Positions 35,562 to 48,210 of a stretch of DNA of 64,000 nt are shown here, piece by piece. Both the position numbers and the translations under genes were made by a program. Below the pieces are notes generated by a model. The model saw nothing but the letters and a program-made list of their open reading frames with translations, was not told where the DNA came from and searched no databases. Where the stretch lies: contig OY821775.1 of assembly GCA_963682175.1 (NCBI GenBank), positions 34,780,053-34,844,052 of the forward strand. The letters are read 5' to 3'. The stretch is from Triglochin maritima (taxonomy: Eukaryota; Streptophyta; Magnoliopsida; Alismatales; Juncaginaceae). Positions within the stretch are counted from its first letter, which is position 1, and each line of letters starts with the position of its first letter.

Positions 35562-37434
35562 TGTAATAACCTTAATCTAGACACCCTAATTAAACGAAAC
35601 TAAACCTAATTAACCTTAATTAAACATGCTACAGTAGAAGAGTGAGGTGGAGATGAGGATAAGAATTGGTTTTTCCTATAAATAGAGGTGTTAGGTTAAA
35701 TAAAACGTTTTTCCTCTTTGTTTGGGTGATCAGAGAGTGAGAGAGGCAATTTTGGAGGAGAAGAAGGAGAGAAGGAGAAGGAGAAGAAGAGTAGGAGAAG
35801 AAGTTGGGTTGAGTTTGCCAAAGCTTGGGAGGCTTCCACAAACTTCAATAAGGTATTCCAATTCTTCATTATAACTCACATAAGCTTTGTGGGTGTTGGG
35901 GATCGACGTTGGTGTCGAATTCCCCGTTGGATTGCAACCTATTCAGAGGTTGAAGATGGCAATCGGTCGACTGGTGCCTGTGGGCAGTCAACCGATTCTA
36001 TTATTATATTGATTTGCACCCGCAAACGGTCGAACAATGTCTGAGGACGGTCGACCATTATGCCAGATTTCTGTGGGAAAAAAGGTTTAATGTTGTTATC
36101 GGTCGAATGGATCCACTTCGCCGGTCGACCGAAACAATGAGAATAGGTCGGTTGGGGATTTTGACTTATTAAACGGTCGAACATCCTTAACTTGGTTCGA
36201 CCGATCTATTCGATTCTATGTCGGTTGGGAGCTTTGACCATCAAAACGGTCAACCGCTCTTTAATTTTCGGTCGACCGACTGAACATTTTAAATAAGGAG
36301 TAGAGTGCCTGTGTTCGATCGAACTGTATCTCAGTTCCGGTCGACCGAATATGACTTGGGCAAAATGCTGAGAATTCTTGTTATTGATTGAACAGACCCT
36401 TCGTTCGACCGGTCGGATATATATAACTTATACATATTGTATAGCGTAGACCATCCAAACGGTCGACCGCTAGATGACTTTTGTTCGACCGATTGGTCGG
36501 TAATTCGGTTGGCGTGGTTCGACCAAATGCATTGTTTGTACAGTACCGAGTACTGTGTGGAAGACCGGTCGACCGGTGTGCTTGTAGCGGTCGAACGATC
36601 TGCCGCAGGTTGGTGGATTTATCCACACGCGAGTCGTCGAGTATAGGTCAACTACCGGCTCTGAGGCGACGGTCGATTACCGGCCTTGGGAGCGACGGAT
36701 TTCACCTTCGACGAGGGCGTATTATTGTTGGCCTCTCATATCGAGCGGGGTGTGAGAGATGAGTGTCGTAAACCTTGGGATGTTTGCTGGAGTTTGTTGA
36801 TAGGCCGAGGATGTTCTGGCAGGGTGCGTGTCTGGCGGCTCTCGGGGGAGCAACGACTGTCGTCTGGCCCGAGTTGTGCATTCGGCGGGCTGACTCGCTC
36901 CTGGGGTGGCGGCATTCTACCAGGGTTCCTTTCTGCGGCTCTTGGGGAGCAGTGGTCCCGACTGACCCTTGTAAGGCAGCGGTGGACTGACTTGACCCTC
37001 GTGGTGGCAGGAGTGGTTCAGTACCGCGGAGACGGTGAGGGGTATTATTGTGGACCCGAGGTGGATGATCATATGCATTGCATTGCATTGTCTTTAATTC
37101 CTTTTTGTATTTTAGGAGGTTTGGCATACGGGGTTCCAGTAGGGAACTCAGGCATGTTTGTTTGTTTGCATTTCAGGTAGCGAGCAGCATTAGAGTCGAG
37201 GTGGTGACCAAGGAGGGTGCCCCCGGGATCTGATCCTGTGTTTGTTTATCTTTTCTTTTGAGGTGGTTAGATGTTGCATAGCTTTTGTTAGTAATCATAG
37301 TCAGTCTGTATGTTTGACTTCCACGTGAATCTTTTATATTATATATATTGGTTATTTTCCGTGATGTGCCCCTTGTTGACCATTGACGGTCTTTTATATT
37401 GATTAAATTTTCCAGTGTTTTCGGGGACATTACA
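35562..37434 (+). mobile_element. Tekay-like 3' LTR with a GGTCGACC array
   Basis: 1873 bp from TGTAATAACC to GACATTACA. TATAAATAG lies at 35677-35685. About 20 GGTCGACC-like words lie at 35965-36680, mostly in pairs 21-22 bp apart (35965/35986, 36028/36049, 36101/36123, 36248/36270, 36317/36339, 36461/36483, 36567/36589). Here the array is downstream of the TATA box. The GC-rich stretch 36680-37060 has open frames that I consider non-coding. Confidence 0.85.
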
Positions 37435-37482
37435 GCTTCAACACGGTCGTGCACTTGCAGTTATAATTAAAATGTATCAATC
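37435..37482 (+). mobile_element. Last 48 bp of a plus-strand family-A LTR
   Basis: GCTTCAACACGGTCGTGCAC to ATGTATCAATCA matches the A-LTR 3' end. It shows that the Tekay sequence sits inside family-A DNA, followed at 37483 by an oppositely oriented A element. Confidence 0.75.
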
Positions 37483-38585
37483 ACCTCCTCAAATTCCCTA
37501 AGAAAGATATAGGGGTCACTCTTCCCAGTGAAGTGAGGGAGCAAGGATATAAACTGAGGCTTAACCTCGAAGTGGTTCCCATTCACCTTTGGCAATACGA
37601 TGCATGAAGGTAGAGCAGTACGGCTCGGGTAGCATCAATTACATAGAGAAACGGGAACAAGAACAGGTGGAACGGGTGAGACAGGTGAGTCCAACAACTG
37701 CTCCTCCTTACGATAATGAGAAGCCATGGAACCCAGACCATGTGCGACACGAGAAGATGAAGGCATCGAGAAATCGACTACCAAGGCAGGATTGACAACA
37801 CGCCTCGTCAAACGGTCACTCTCGTCTCGTGCCCACACAAGCATACACAAAGGTGCACACACACACAAGCCAATTTTTTTTAAAACAACTAAAATAGAAT
37901 GTGGGTAGAGGAGAAGACAGGAACACACAGAAGAGAGGGAATGACTCAGAAGAGAAGGAAAGAAGTCCTTATGCTACGGTGGGTAGGTACCGGTAGAAGC
38001 ACACAGGCAAACAAGGCTCACACAACCTAAGGTCGTTATAGGTCCTTACATCTAGACGACGCCTAACTATGAGGTTACACGTCCTCAACATGCCTCACCT
38101 CCTACGATGAGGACCACAAATCCCAGCACGTGAGCCAAGATCTGGAGATCTCGTCTTTTCTACTATCGACAGAGTGGGCGACGCCGATCAGGCCATGACA
38201 GTCGCGATCGGATCACATTCCTAATGTGACAAGCTACATTAGCACAAGAATGCCTAATCTTTTTCTTTGGGTTTTATGGTCCAAGTTACTTAAAAGGGGA
38301 TTGATTATTGATCTGGGGGCAAAGTACAAGTCAAAACATGCCAAATTGATCCTAGACCACTTTGTTGAAACACAAAATAACCAAAATAAAGTAGGGGGCA
38401 AGCAGAGCTCACCATGCCGTCACTTGGCGGTCCATAACCGCTGATTGGCCGCCTGTTTTGCTTTTCTAGCCTCCAAATTTCTTCTGTTGCCTTCCCTTGA
38501 TGTTTAGAGCCTCCTGAAATAAAGACAAACTACAAAACAAAAATTAAATCCACTCGAATCGTCCAAACCAGAGTCTGGACTGACA
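37483..38585 (-). pseudogene. Family-A internal region with gag N-terminal half, reversed
   Basis: Reading leftward from about 37928, one frame gives a gag N-terminus ending in YPSRTALPSCIVLPKVNG, then HFEVKPQFISLLPHF and SDPYIFLREFEE. This is the plant Tat/Athila gag core. There is a stop in the middle, and the region is cut at 37483 within the conserved domain. 37930-38585 is leader sequence matching A1, including the reversed GATCAGGCCATGAC block. Palindromes at 38415 and 38436 are 21 bp apart. This is the only place in the window with the gag segment upstream of the core. Confidence 0.75.
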
Positions 38586-38587
38586 CC

Positions 38588-38605
38588 TCCCCGGCAATGG
38601 TGCCA
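38588..38605 (-). other. Primer binding site (tRNA-Asp type), reversed
   Basis: The plus strand reads TCCCCGGCAATGGTGCCA, identical to the A1 site on the minus strand. Confidence 0.8.
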
Positions 38606-38611
38606 AAAACT

Positions 38612-39820
38612 TGATTGATGATTTTAAATTTAGACCGCAACTGCACAACGTCGGTGAAGACAGGGCAAGTATGGGTCGATCCACAGGGAGGTGAGTAGCC
38701 TCTTATTTGACCGAAATCAAATGGCAAATAAGGGTAGAAGAGTTTTAGATATGCTAATCTAAGCTACACTAAACTAGTAAGAAGAAATGTGAAGGAAAGC
38801 AACAACTAGTGATTCAAACTAAACCAAAAGAAAACTTAATGCGAAGTTGTAAATCAGGAAGGGTGAGACCCCTAGGGGTGGAGTGAGTGCACACATGCAA
38901 AGAGATGGTGAAGAATGAATTTCAATAGGCACACATGTAGGTAGCGCTTTCATGTATAGGAGGTGTCTAATGGTCATGGCAAAACCTATCAATCCAATCA
39001 CTAACCTTTTTTATTAACATTCACATACACAAGTTTAGTTATTTCAGAACCAAAACAAGCATGGGAGGTGTCTAAGAGTTGGGGCAAAACCCATCAAGTA
39101 AAGCATTCTATTTTAAACTAGCAAGCATACATTAATGTTTATCAACACATTTCAAAAATAAAACATTCATTTCCATTCTTTATTGCATGTAAAAAACATC
39201 AACTCCAACCTCCAAAGGGGATGGAACTACTTACTACTCATTAAACTAACTATTATCTTAAGAAAGGAAACCATATTAACTATGTCTACTAAAATTAATG
39301 AAACGAAATTAAACTAAGCATGCAAGAAACATGAAAGAAGCAACATAACAAGGAAAATTTATTAATTTCAGATTCACAATACAAGTAGCATCTCCCTACT
39401 TGAGTAATTTCTCCACAGCTTCACCTGAAGTAGAGAGAATGACCACCAAGCATTTAGTCCTTACAAGGGAAGATGAGGAGTTCTATTTTTAGCCATTGAA
39501 AAAGGTAATCAGGGACAATCCCCTGATGTGAGAGTAATACAATCCCCTGAATCGAATTGCCAAAAAACTTCTCATGATGGTATGGAGTTTCTTAATTTGC
39601 TCATTGGTTCTTTGGGCTTACATTCGGGTCCTTCTCCCTTGCATCTCGGTCCCCAAGTCTGACAACTTAGTCATTTTTCTTGCTTTTAGGTCCTTTTATG
39701 CCTCTTCTCCTCAAACTTGTTTATTCCTGAAACTCAAACATAAAAATCATTACGTAGCATTGTTTAGGTTCAAGATAATGGATATAAGACACAAATGAAT
39801 TCATGAAATGATGTCAATCA
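38612..39820 (-). mobile_element. Family-A 5' LTR, reversed, inserted in Copia-1b RT
   Basis: 1209 bp from TGATTGATGATTTT to GATGTCAATCA on the plus strand, next to its primer site. Beyond 39820 the Copia-1b reverse transcriptase begins abruptly. The other end of this insertion is lost, so no target duplication can be checked. Confidence 0.88.
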
Positions 39821-40554
39821 GCATACTTTCTCACTATTCTTTGGATCTTTAGAACCTTGAGGTTGTACCATATACACATCCTACTCCATGTTCCCATTAA
39901 GGAATGTTGCCATATTTCATAATCATGAAATGCGGCAATAGCAAGCATAATCCAAATATACTTGAACATGGCAATCGGTGAAAAAGTTTCATCACAAACA
40001 ATTCCTTGAATATGAGTGAAACCTTTTTCTACAAACCTTGCTTTGTAGCTTGTCAAATTCCCATCCATGTCCATCTTCCTCTTAAAGACCCATTTATTTT
40101 GAACGGCTTTCTTTCCATGAGGAAGGTCAACCAAGTTCCATACTTGATTGTCATACATGGATTCTATTTCGGAGTCCAAGACTTTAGACCATAGTTTGGA
40201 GTCTTCTCTTTCCATTGCTTCTTGAAAGGTCGAGGGATCATCGGTATCTAGTACCAGGATCTCGTGAAATCCCAAATACATATCCGGTTTCTTCCGTTCC
40301 CTCGCAGACCTTCTTAGTTCTTTTGGTTCCACGTGTACTTCTTGAACTTCTTCCATAATTTCTTGTGGAATTTGTTCATGTTCGATTCTCGAATGTACAC
40401 TTGGTGGGGATGATTGAGTTTCACTCACAATTGCTTCCAAGGGTCTCTCACTCATGCTCCCACTAACCAAAGGAACCTTGGTTGGACCTTCATGGTCTTG
40501 AATGTTTTGATTCATATCATGATCTTGTAGAATATCTTGAGTTTCCTCAAGCAC
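39821..40554 (-). pseudogene. Copia-1b reverse transcriptase N-terminal part
   Basis: One open frame includes the acidic linker and VWNLVDLPHGKKAVQNKWVF, then ARFVEKGFTHIQG (the usual ARLVAKGFTQ motif) and a broken MDVKTAFL region. It is parallel to 4072-4620 in Copia-1a. It ends at the family-A insertion before the catalytic YVDD box. Confidence 0.85.
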
Positions 40555-40668
40555 AATTCTACTCCCTTTTGAGAAATTCTTTCTCTAAGAATACGGAACC
40601 CCTCTCGACAATCCCTCGATTGGAGGTTTTATGCCAAAAGTAGTATCCTCTTGTCTCACGAGGATAAC

Positions 40669-41860
40669 CTATAAAAAGAAGTTCGTATCTGCTTTTGGTT
40701 GAAGTTTGGTTGACATCAAACTTTTGATGTAGGCCTCATAACCCCAAATCTTGAGAAAATTGAGCTTAGTTGTTTTACCACTCCATAGCTCATTAGGCAT
40801 TTTCTTTAGGAATTTGGATGGATCATTATTTAGTGTGTAAGTCGTAGCTTTTAGTGCATAACTCCAAAAGTAAAGCGGCAATTCATCTTGAGTCAACATT
40901 GATCGAACCATGTCGAGTAATGTCCTATTTATTATTTCAGATAGCCCATTCTATTGAGGTGTACCGGGCGGAGTGAGTTGTGGAAAAATACCACACTCCT
41001 TTAGGAACGAATATAATTTGGGACTTAGGTACTGACCCCACGATTGGTTCGTAGAGAATTGATTTTCTTGTTGAGTTGGTTCTCTACTTCATTCTTGAAT
41101 TCCTTGAACGTATCAAAGGATTCACTTTTGTTTCTCATTAGATAATTATAGCCATAACGACTATAGCCATCCGTGAACGTAATGAAGTACCTAAAACCGT
41201 CTCTTGCACTTCTACTCATTGGACCACATACATTGAAATGTATCAAATCCAGCAAGTTATTCGCTCTCGGACCTTTCTTCTTGAAAGGCGTCTTGGTCAT
41301 CTTGCTCATTAGGCTAGGTTCACATGTCTTTAATGATTTAAAATCAAGTTGACCAAGAAGGTTGGCTTCTTGCAATTTCTTGATGTGTTTTTCATTTATG
41401 TGACCAAGATAATAGTACCACAAGAGTATATCATTTACGTGAGTTGTTTTAAGCCTTTTGTTATTGATGTTTAAAATTTGTCTATTATTTAAATCAAGAA
41501 AATAGAGTCCATTTGTTATGAAAGCATTTGCATAGAAAATTTCATTCTTCGATATAGACGAGCAAGAGTTTGAAATATTTATATTAAAATTATCCATATC
41601 CAAACATGATACTGAAATAATATTTTTTCTAATCGAAGGCACATAATAGACATTCTTCAAACATAAATTTAAACCACTAGACAATTGAAGCTCCACTGAA
41701 CCTTGTGCAATCACTGCGACACTTGCACCATTTCCAACCTTTAAAATCATCTCATTTTTTGCGAGTTCCTTCCTATCCTTTAGTAACTGCACATTAGAAA
41801 TTATGTGAGCACAAGATCCAGTATCAATTACCCAATCATGGACAGAGGTGGCTAAATTTA
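40669..41860 (-). pseudogene. Copia-1b protease and integrase with lost catalytic residues
   Basis: The protease segment is at about 41790-41860. The GAG-pre-integrase zinc region follows (YLGHINEKH), with CEPSLMSK lacking the second Cys. In the integrase core (41025-41792) the first catalytic Asp is Asn (LIHFNVCGPM) and the second is also Asn (LRTNRGVST). A break near 41025 precedes the post-integrase stretch at 40669-40911 (LPLYFWSYALKATTYTLN). The integrase could not have worked in this copy. Confidence 0.85.
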
Positions 41861-41933
41861 TTTCAATAACAAATATACCATTAGCCTTTTTGGGGCATTT
41901 TCGCTCAATTTCCCCATTGCCAAGATCCTCCTT

Positions 41934-42760
41934 TTACTTGGGGCAATTCGGGCAGATGTATCTTTTTCCACCGTAGTGGTAACACTCCGTATTAGGAGTC
42001 AGAGATTTTGAAGAATTCCCCCACGAGATACTCACATGAGCCCCTCCTACTCCACTTCCCTTCAAGATCTTCTTGGCTAATTTGTTTTTTCCTTTACCTT
42101 TGGTGATCTTCCAACTCCCACCATGGACGGCTAGGACGTGCTTGTTCTGACCCTTGCCCTTGTCTATTTCAGCCGTTTTGAGTGCGTTGTGAAGCTCCTC
42201 AAGACTCACACCTTTCCCACGCACATGATAATGCATAATGAAGTCCTTGTAGGATGGGGCTAGAGAGACAAGAATCAAATATTCTGCAATGTCATCCGGT
42301 ATCAGGGAAGAGAGCTTTGACAACTTCTCAAGGTATCCTTGCATAGTGAAAAAATGCATGGACACCGATGTTCCCTCCGCCATGCGGCACCTTGTGAGTG
42401 CTATGGTGGTCTTATAGCACTCTTTTCTAGCACTATCCATGAACTACATCTTTGTTAAAGCTTCCATGGTCTTCTTGTGTTTTGAATCCAAGTATTTCAC
42501 TTGAAGCGAGTCACCCATGGAGGCCAATATTAGACCGTGAACTTGGTTCTTTTGGTCTTCCCACTTGGCTTTAGGCTCTCTCTCTCATTATTGGTTGCCT
42601 TCTCATTTCATTTTGAGATTTTACCATCCAAAATATGAGATAGTTTCTCAAACTTCATCATAATATTGACCTTGAGTTGCCAACTTATGAAGTTGGAGCC
42701 ATCATTTGCTAATGGATGTTTTTCAATCGTAGATCACACATTGACATTTCTACAAAATAA
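41934..42760 (-). pseudogene. Copia-1b gag relic
   Basis: The main open part (41934-42440) covers the mid and C-terminal gag, with a Lys/Gly-rich stretch and a knuckle reading CYHYGGKRYICPNC, where the second Cys is Tyr and the His is Tyr. The N-terminus to about 42760 is frame-broken (LANDGSNFISWQLKVNI). Copia-1a damaged the same knuckle differently, so the two copies decayed independently. Confidence 0.82.
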
Positions 42761-44165
42761 ATTTATATGGGATTTAATGTGAATTCTATGTTTGAAAATC
42801 AATACCGCAAATAAAAAATATGTCGATAAATGCAGCAATTCAAGATCCTATCAATTACAATATAAACTAGCTAAGGGCTATCAGATATATTATAAAATGA
42901 AGGTAAGAACCATTTTCTAATCATAATCATTTCTAAAATTTTGCAAACTTTTGCATTTTCAAACTCTTACATTTCTTGTCATTTTAGTTAAGTGGGAATT
43001 TGACCAATCCTCCTAAGGAAAACTCTTTTTCTCAAAACCGAGCGAGGGCTTACGAGATACGATTGTCCATTGTATTCACGCACAAATACACTTAGTGTTC
43101 ACTAAGGGTGAATCTCACTTCATGTACTTATTCGTGGCACAACAACGAATATCCATATATCTCCCACGATTCCCTAAGATGGAGGAAGCTATCTCCCACT
43201 AAGGGCGAGCAGAATATCCCTCGCTCGATGGCTGCTAGTGGATGAAATAACAAAGAAAAATACTCTTAATTTTTTGTTGCACAATTAAACATTTATATGT
43301 AATTTTAGAATTCAGGTGATCATGCATATTTATATCTATACACATCCTAACATTCATTCATACAATCACATACATGTCAAGCACAGAAACATAAATTAGA
43401 TCCATTCACACATATATTGGAGTGAGTTTATATGTTCCGACGTCGTTGACCTTTGTGCCTTATCCATGACTTCTTCTTGCACCATGGATGTAAATATTGC
43501 AAAATATAAACATGCATCTCACAATTTCGAAAATTGTCTAGTGCAAGTCCTATGTAAAAATTCTCTCATATGCATGCATATACATAGATAATTGGCTTTT
43601 CCATACATAAGTCCTGTGATTGAATAATAATAATAATAACATTCACACCATTAATTCACACATTACTTCGATGGAACAAACAAACTCACTTGTCCTTGCA
43701 AAAGAGAACAAGTGCAACACATGTACATATACTATATATTACTCGATTTAGTTTATCCTTCATCTCTTAATCAAACAATTCCAAATTCATTAGAAATCCA
43801 TTAAAAATTATTTATGCACCCATATTTAAAAATATAAAACATTTAAAGCACAGTTTATTTAAATTCCCAAAAAAAAATTAGATAAACTTATTTGTCTCTT
43901 TTGCTTTGTCAATTCCTTATAAAATAATCTTTTAATATAAAACAAATTTTTTACGTATTAGACATAAATCTAAATATTAATTCTAAAATTCAAAATTCAT
44001 ACGGCTTGTTTTAAAATATTTAAAAGTATCAAAAGAATCAATTAGAATTAAATCAAAAAACCAGTCGGAAAACTCGAAAAAGACATCAAACATGAATTGT
44101 TTCGATTCTAGATAGTAAACCAAAATTAATTATATAGTCTAATCATTGAAAATATGAACTAAATT
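42761..44165 (-). other. Copia-1b leader
   Basis: AT-rich non-coding sequence, the reversed match of 1203-2754. It contains a short TAA repeat near 43625. Confidence 0.65.
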
Positions 44166-44176
44166 CTTTGATACCA
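44166..44176 (-). other. Copia-1b primer binding site
   Basis: On the minus strand it reads TGGTATCAAAG, the tRNA-Met site with one change from Copia-1a. Confidence 0.8.
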
Positions 44177-44177
44177 T

Positions 44178-44839
44178 TGTAGGATTTCAAGCCCCTATAT
44201 ATGTATATATTTTTTAAAAATTATACATGCATACAATATCGATTTCCATATTTTCGACAATTTCATGTACACTATTTTATATTTATTCTAATATCATATA
44301 ATCTACATATATATTAAAATAAATAGAAAAGGATCATACCCAAAGGTTCTCTAAAACCTTTATGAAGATCCGAAGTTGCGCTGCACTTTGAATCGCCCGT
44401 CGATTCACCTCCAAGCGTTCACCAAACTCTAAACAAGATTAGAGAGAACGGAGCTAGCCAATTAAATCTCTAAGTCATGCTTAGAATCTACCTAATATCC
44501 CCTCTAAAGCTCCCTGAGAATTTAATCGCCAAAAGGTCGAAATAATTAAGATAAATTTGGATGGATTAGTGGCAAGGTTAGGGAGAGAGAATATTTTTGC
44601 ATTAATTAAAACAAGTAGAGAGAGGAGACCTATTTATAAATTCTCTCAACATCCACATCATGAGCCACCCACTAACCCATAATCTCTTGATTTTCTCTCC
44701 CTTAAATCAATCACAAATTGACACATAATCATCCTCCAAACTGTTTGACCATAATTGGACTGAATCCAACCCATGATCAACATAATTCATGGCAGAATCG
44801 TGTTGAATGGTCGACCGAACGGTTTCGACTTTGACAAGG
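44178..44839 (-). repeat. Copia-1b LTR, promoter-proximal part
   Basis: On the minus strand it ends CCTACA. The TATA box (minus strand TATAAATA) is at 44631-44638. One GGTCGACC lies at 44809-44816. It is separated from the rest of the LTR by B1. Confidence 0.85.
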
Positions 44840-46047
44840 TGATGAGAATTTAATTTATACCGCAAGGGCACGGCGTCAATGAAGACAAGGTCATGGCAAG
44901 TAGGGGTCGAACACAAGGAGGGAGAGATATTGTTATTTTTGTGATTTTCGATTTAGGAAAGAAAGAGAGAGAAATAAGTTTGGTTTGAGATTTTTGGTTT
45001 TTAATCATCTAAAGCAAGAACAACAAAAACTAAAAAGAAAATAAAGCAAATATGGATGAGAGTCCAGCGGGTGGAGGTTTAGATGTCGGATTTTGTTTAG
45101 AGAAATCTGAAACTTATAATAAATCACATTAGTTATAAAGCATTACATGATATATGATTCAACATAAACTCAAGTAATCAAAATATACTAACAGGAAATT
45201 AAAATAATAACATCATTCTTCTTCTCATCACCCTAAATCCATCACCCCCACCCTTTGGAGAGAGTTAGAAACTCATGGATGGAGGGAAGGAGAAGGGGTC
45301 CTAGAGAAACTACAAAAGAAAACTAAAAACATAAAATAAACCAACAAAATTTTATTACTAAAACATGGAATAAAACAACCAACTCCTTTACAACATCGTT
45401 TCGGGGCTATTTATAGCCGATACAAGAGACCCAAGTATAAAATATGAAAGTACACGCGTCCTGACACGACTGGATAAAATCCGGGGCCACGGATCAAAAG
45501 GGGTGCGGCGTTTTTGCCACAAGTTACATGTAATATGCGGTGGAAATGCCGCAATATTAGCTCTGATTGGATCCAGATTTTTCCTGTGTGTTTATGGTAT
45601 GATTTAAATATCCTTTGCGCGTCTGGATTGATTTCTTTCCTTTCTTTTGAGCTCCGAATTTATTTCTTTATATATTTGGAGATCCAAATTGATTTTTCTT
45701 TAGAACTTCTCCAAAATAATATTGTGGTACTTGTAATTTGCAGTCGGGTCCTCGACTTTTTGCAATTAAGTCCATGGCTACTTTTGTGCTTAAGTCCTTG
45801 GACTTTTTGTAATTAGGTCTTTGAATACTTTTATGCTTGGATCGAATTCAATTTGAAGGCCGATAATCTTGACTTGGTCTTTATGATAGAAATAAGTCTC
45901 TTGCATGCGTTTATGCTCGGGATATGGGTAATTTGCATTATGGTCCCTGTATTATGTAAATAAGACTAAACACATACCTTAGTAGCATTTATTGATATAA
46001 GATTAATCTAAATGAAAGACATATGATGCAATATATGCAATGCATCA
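44840..46047 (-). repeat. B1 3' LTR
   Basis: 1208 bp. Two palindromic units at 45504 and 45536 (32 bp apart). The TATA box reads GGCTATTTATAGCC near 45410 on the plus strand. Confidence 0.9.
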
Positions 46048-46407
46048 AATACCCCCACACCTAGATTTTGCTAGTCCCTAGCAAAACAAAATATAAGAAA
46101 AATGAAAACAGGGAAATCCTAACTCACTTTCGTAGGAATCACGGTTGCACTTAACATGTGCAACAAGCCTTTAAACCCCTAAATTTCCTTAGAGGAGGAG
46201 TTTTGTCTCGTGAGAGTTTTCAGTTGACACACCCACAAAGTCTTAATTCAACATTTCATTAATAACTCTCAATATCTCCACCTCAACCTTATACATCTCA
46301 CTTAGAATTCTTACATGCTCATTATATAAATCTAACTCATAAAAATTCTGACTTGGTCTTTGTTCCTACAACATTCATACCACTAACACTTCTACACATG
46401 TTATCAC

Positions 46408-46671
46408 TTAAATTATTTTGCACGCCTCCTCTGGTGGTGAAGTATCATTCGGATCAACCATGGCATGGATCATTCTTCTAACTTTGGGCCTTGAGTATAT
46501 TTTTTTCTTTTTTTCCCGTGATTCAACACATTTGCTTTTTTTTACACTTTTACCATTTTTGCATTCGTGTAGCGAGTTTGGTCGATAATCTCGAGCTGAC
46601 AAACTCAAGTTACCTGGTCTTAAGATACCCCTACGGACCAGTGACTCGAAGGCTTGGGCTTTTGTAATCAT
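46408..46671 (-). CDS. Small conserved ORF near the 3' end of family-B elements (87 aa)
   Basis: It starts MITKAQAFESLVRRG and ends MVDPNDTSPPEEACKII. It is Lys/Arg-rich in the middle, with no recognised domain. The same frame is kept in B2 (61200-61470), with an in-frame stop and a small insertion in the Lys-rich part there, while both ends are nearly unchanged. It lies about 0.4 kb from the 3' LTR. Conservation could also reflect recent shared ancestry rather than selection. Confidence 0.4.
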   Translation of the reverse strand: MITKAQAFESLVRRGILRPGNLSLSARDYRPNSLHECKNGKSVKKSKCVESREKKKKIYSRPKVRRMIHAMVDPNDTSPPEEACKII

Positions 46672-48024
46672 TTTGCAAGATGTGCTTTCCTCACTTTTAT
46701 TCCCCTTTTATTTTCCTCAAGGCTTAATTGCTATTAGAAGTCCACACTTCCCGGTATATTTTCCTCAACCTCTGCTTTTTATCAACCACTTCAAAGATTT
46801 GATTCATCCAATTTAAGTGCATACATGTCTTAAAGGGTAATGGGTTATTGATTAGGAACTTAGATTTATGTCATAGTTTCTACAAGCAGAACTATATAAT
46901 AAAGAACTAAAACTCAATGCAATTTGCACATGGGTTTTGGCAGTTCAATCTTAAGTTATGTCATGGAGCATTGAAAAAAAAATTATTTTTTATTTTTAAA
47001 ATGGAAACAAACAATAGAAGGGGGGAAAGATGAGAAAGGAATCCTAATCTAGAGAATTGAGATGAGAAGAGAAAGAAGACTCAGATGAGAAGGGAAACTT
47101 AACTCTAAAAGATAGATAAGAGGGTTGGTCAGAAGTTTCCTAAACAAGCACGAATCATACAATCCTAGACCTAATGTCGCTTAAATCTAGACGACTCCTA
47201 ACTGGTTGAGTCGAATTGATTCGCTTGATTCACCTCCCTCACGAATAAAACCAAATTGGCCAGACAGTGTATAGCTAGTGAGGGCGTTTCCGATAGAGTC
47301 GGTGCCAATTAGACAACCACTTCGCTTGGAAGACTTACGTCAACACAAAAACACTTTCGAGACACCAAATTAAATTCGATCAGCTTCAAGTCATAGCAAG
47401 TCAAACCAATCTTCTCCTTAATTGAGTCTGAGTCCTTAGGGGCCAATGTCTAATTGATTTTTATTTTAAGGCTTGGGTGACACTTTAGGATTGTGATTTG
47501 TGAGCCACGGAAGGGTGATGAAATCCCCACCGTATCTTTTCCTACGGAGTTGCCCTGAAGATTGTTTAACTTAAATCTAGCAAAGATAGTCAAACATTGG
47601 TCTTTAGTTAGGGGACAATTGCAAGGTTGTATGCAAAGTAAATTATATGCTTACATGCAATCGATAAAAACCGCGCACGTAGCTTGCCTCCAGCACTCTT
47701 GAACAAAAACTAATTTGCAAGAATTTAGCAAGAATAATGCAAACAAAACACTATATGATGCATGCACTAAGTCTTTCTAATTTTGACAATTTTTAGGTCA
47801 GAGTTGAATTATTGCCAATTGTGGAATTTGAACTTAACACGTGTGGTTCTACAAAAAGGAAATTTTCCGAAACTAGAAATTACGAGGAAAAATGCAACAA
47901 AGGTTACCTACGCACGCTCAGTCGGGTTCACCGCCCGCTCTCGAAAATTTCCAGTCACTCTACGCGTCTGCCGAGAGATGGAGACAACCCCAGAAAAAAA
48001 ATTGAAGCCCAGATGCTTCAAACG
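46672..48024 (-). other. B1 internal non-coding region
   Basis: It matches B2 on both sides of a deletion whose point lies near 46990-47030 (A-rich), the place where B2 has its gag-like ORF. 47030-47700 matches 63690 onward. Confidence 0.6.
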
Positions 48025-48042
48025 TGCGGCGGATCCGCCGCA
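48025..48042. promoter_or_regulatory. 18-bp perfect palindrome in B1 leader
   Basis: TGCGGCGGATCCGCCGCA is its own reverse complement. A second, imperfect unit starts at 48057, exactly 32 bp on. The pair lies about 170 bp from the primer site, in the leader of the element RNA. The same motif pair occurs in the family-B LTRs. Confidence 0.7.
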
Positions 48043-48210
48043 GGTTGTTCTTTAGATGCGGTGATTTCGCCGCCCTTCTAGCTCCGAATGTGCCCGGATA
48101 TTGCCGCTCACTCTGTTGTCTCCTGAAATACAAACCCAAATAGTTAGTTCGCGCACAAGATAAACATAATAGAATCGAAATCACCAAAAAAAAACAAAAT
48201 CTTCGTCGCC

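Noticed and set aside
36437..37180. Several open frames of 70-164 aa on both strands
   Set aside because: They lie wholly inside the Tekay LTR, overlap one another on both strands, and show no domain. GC-rich sequence explains their length.
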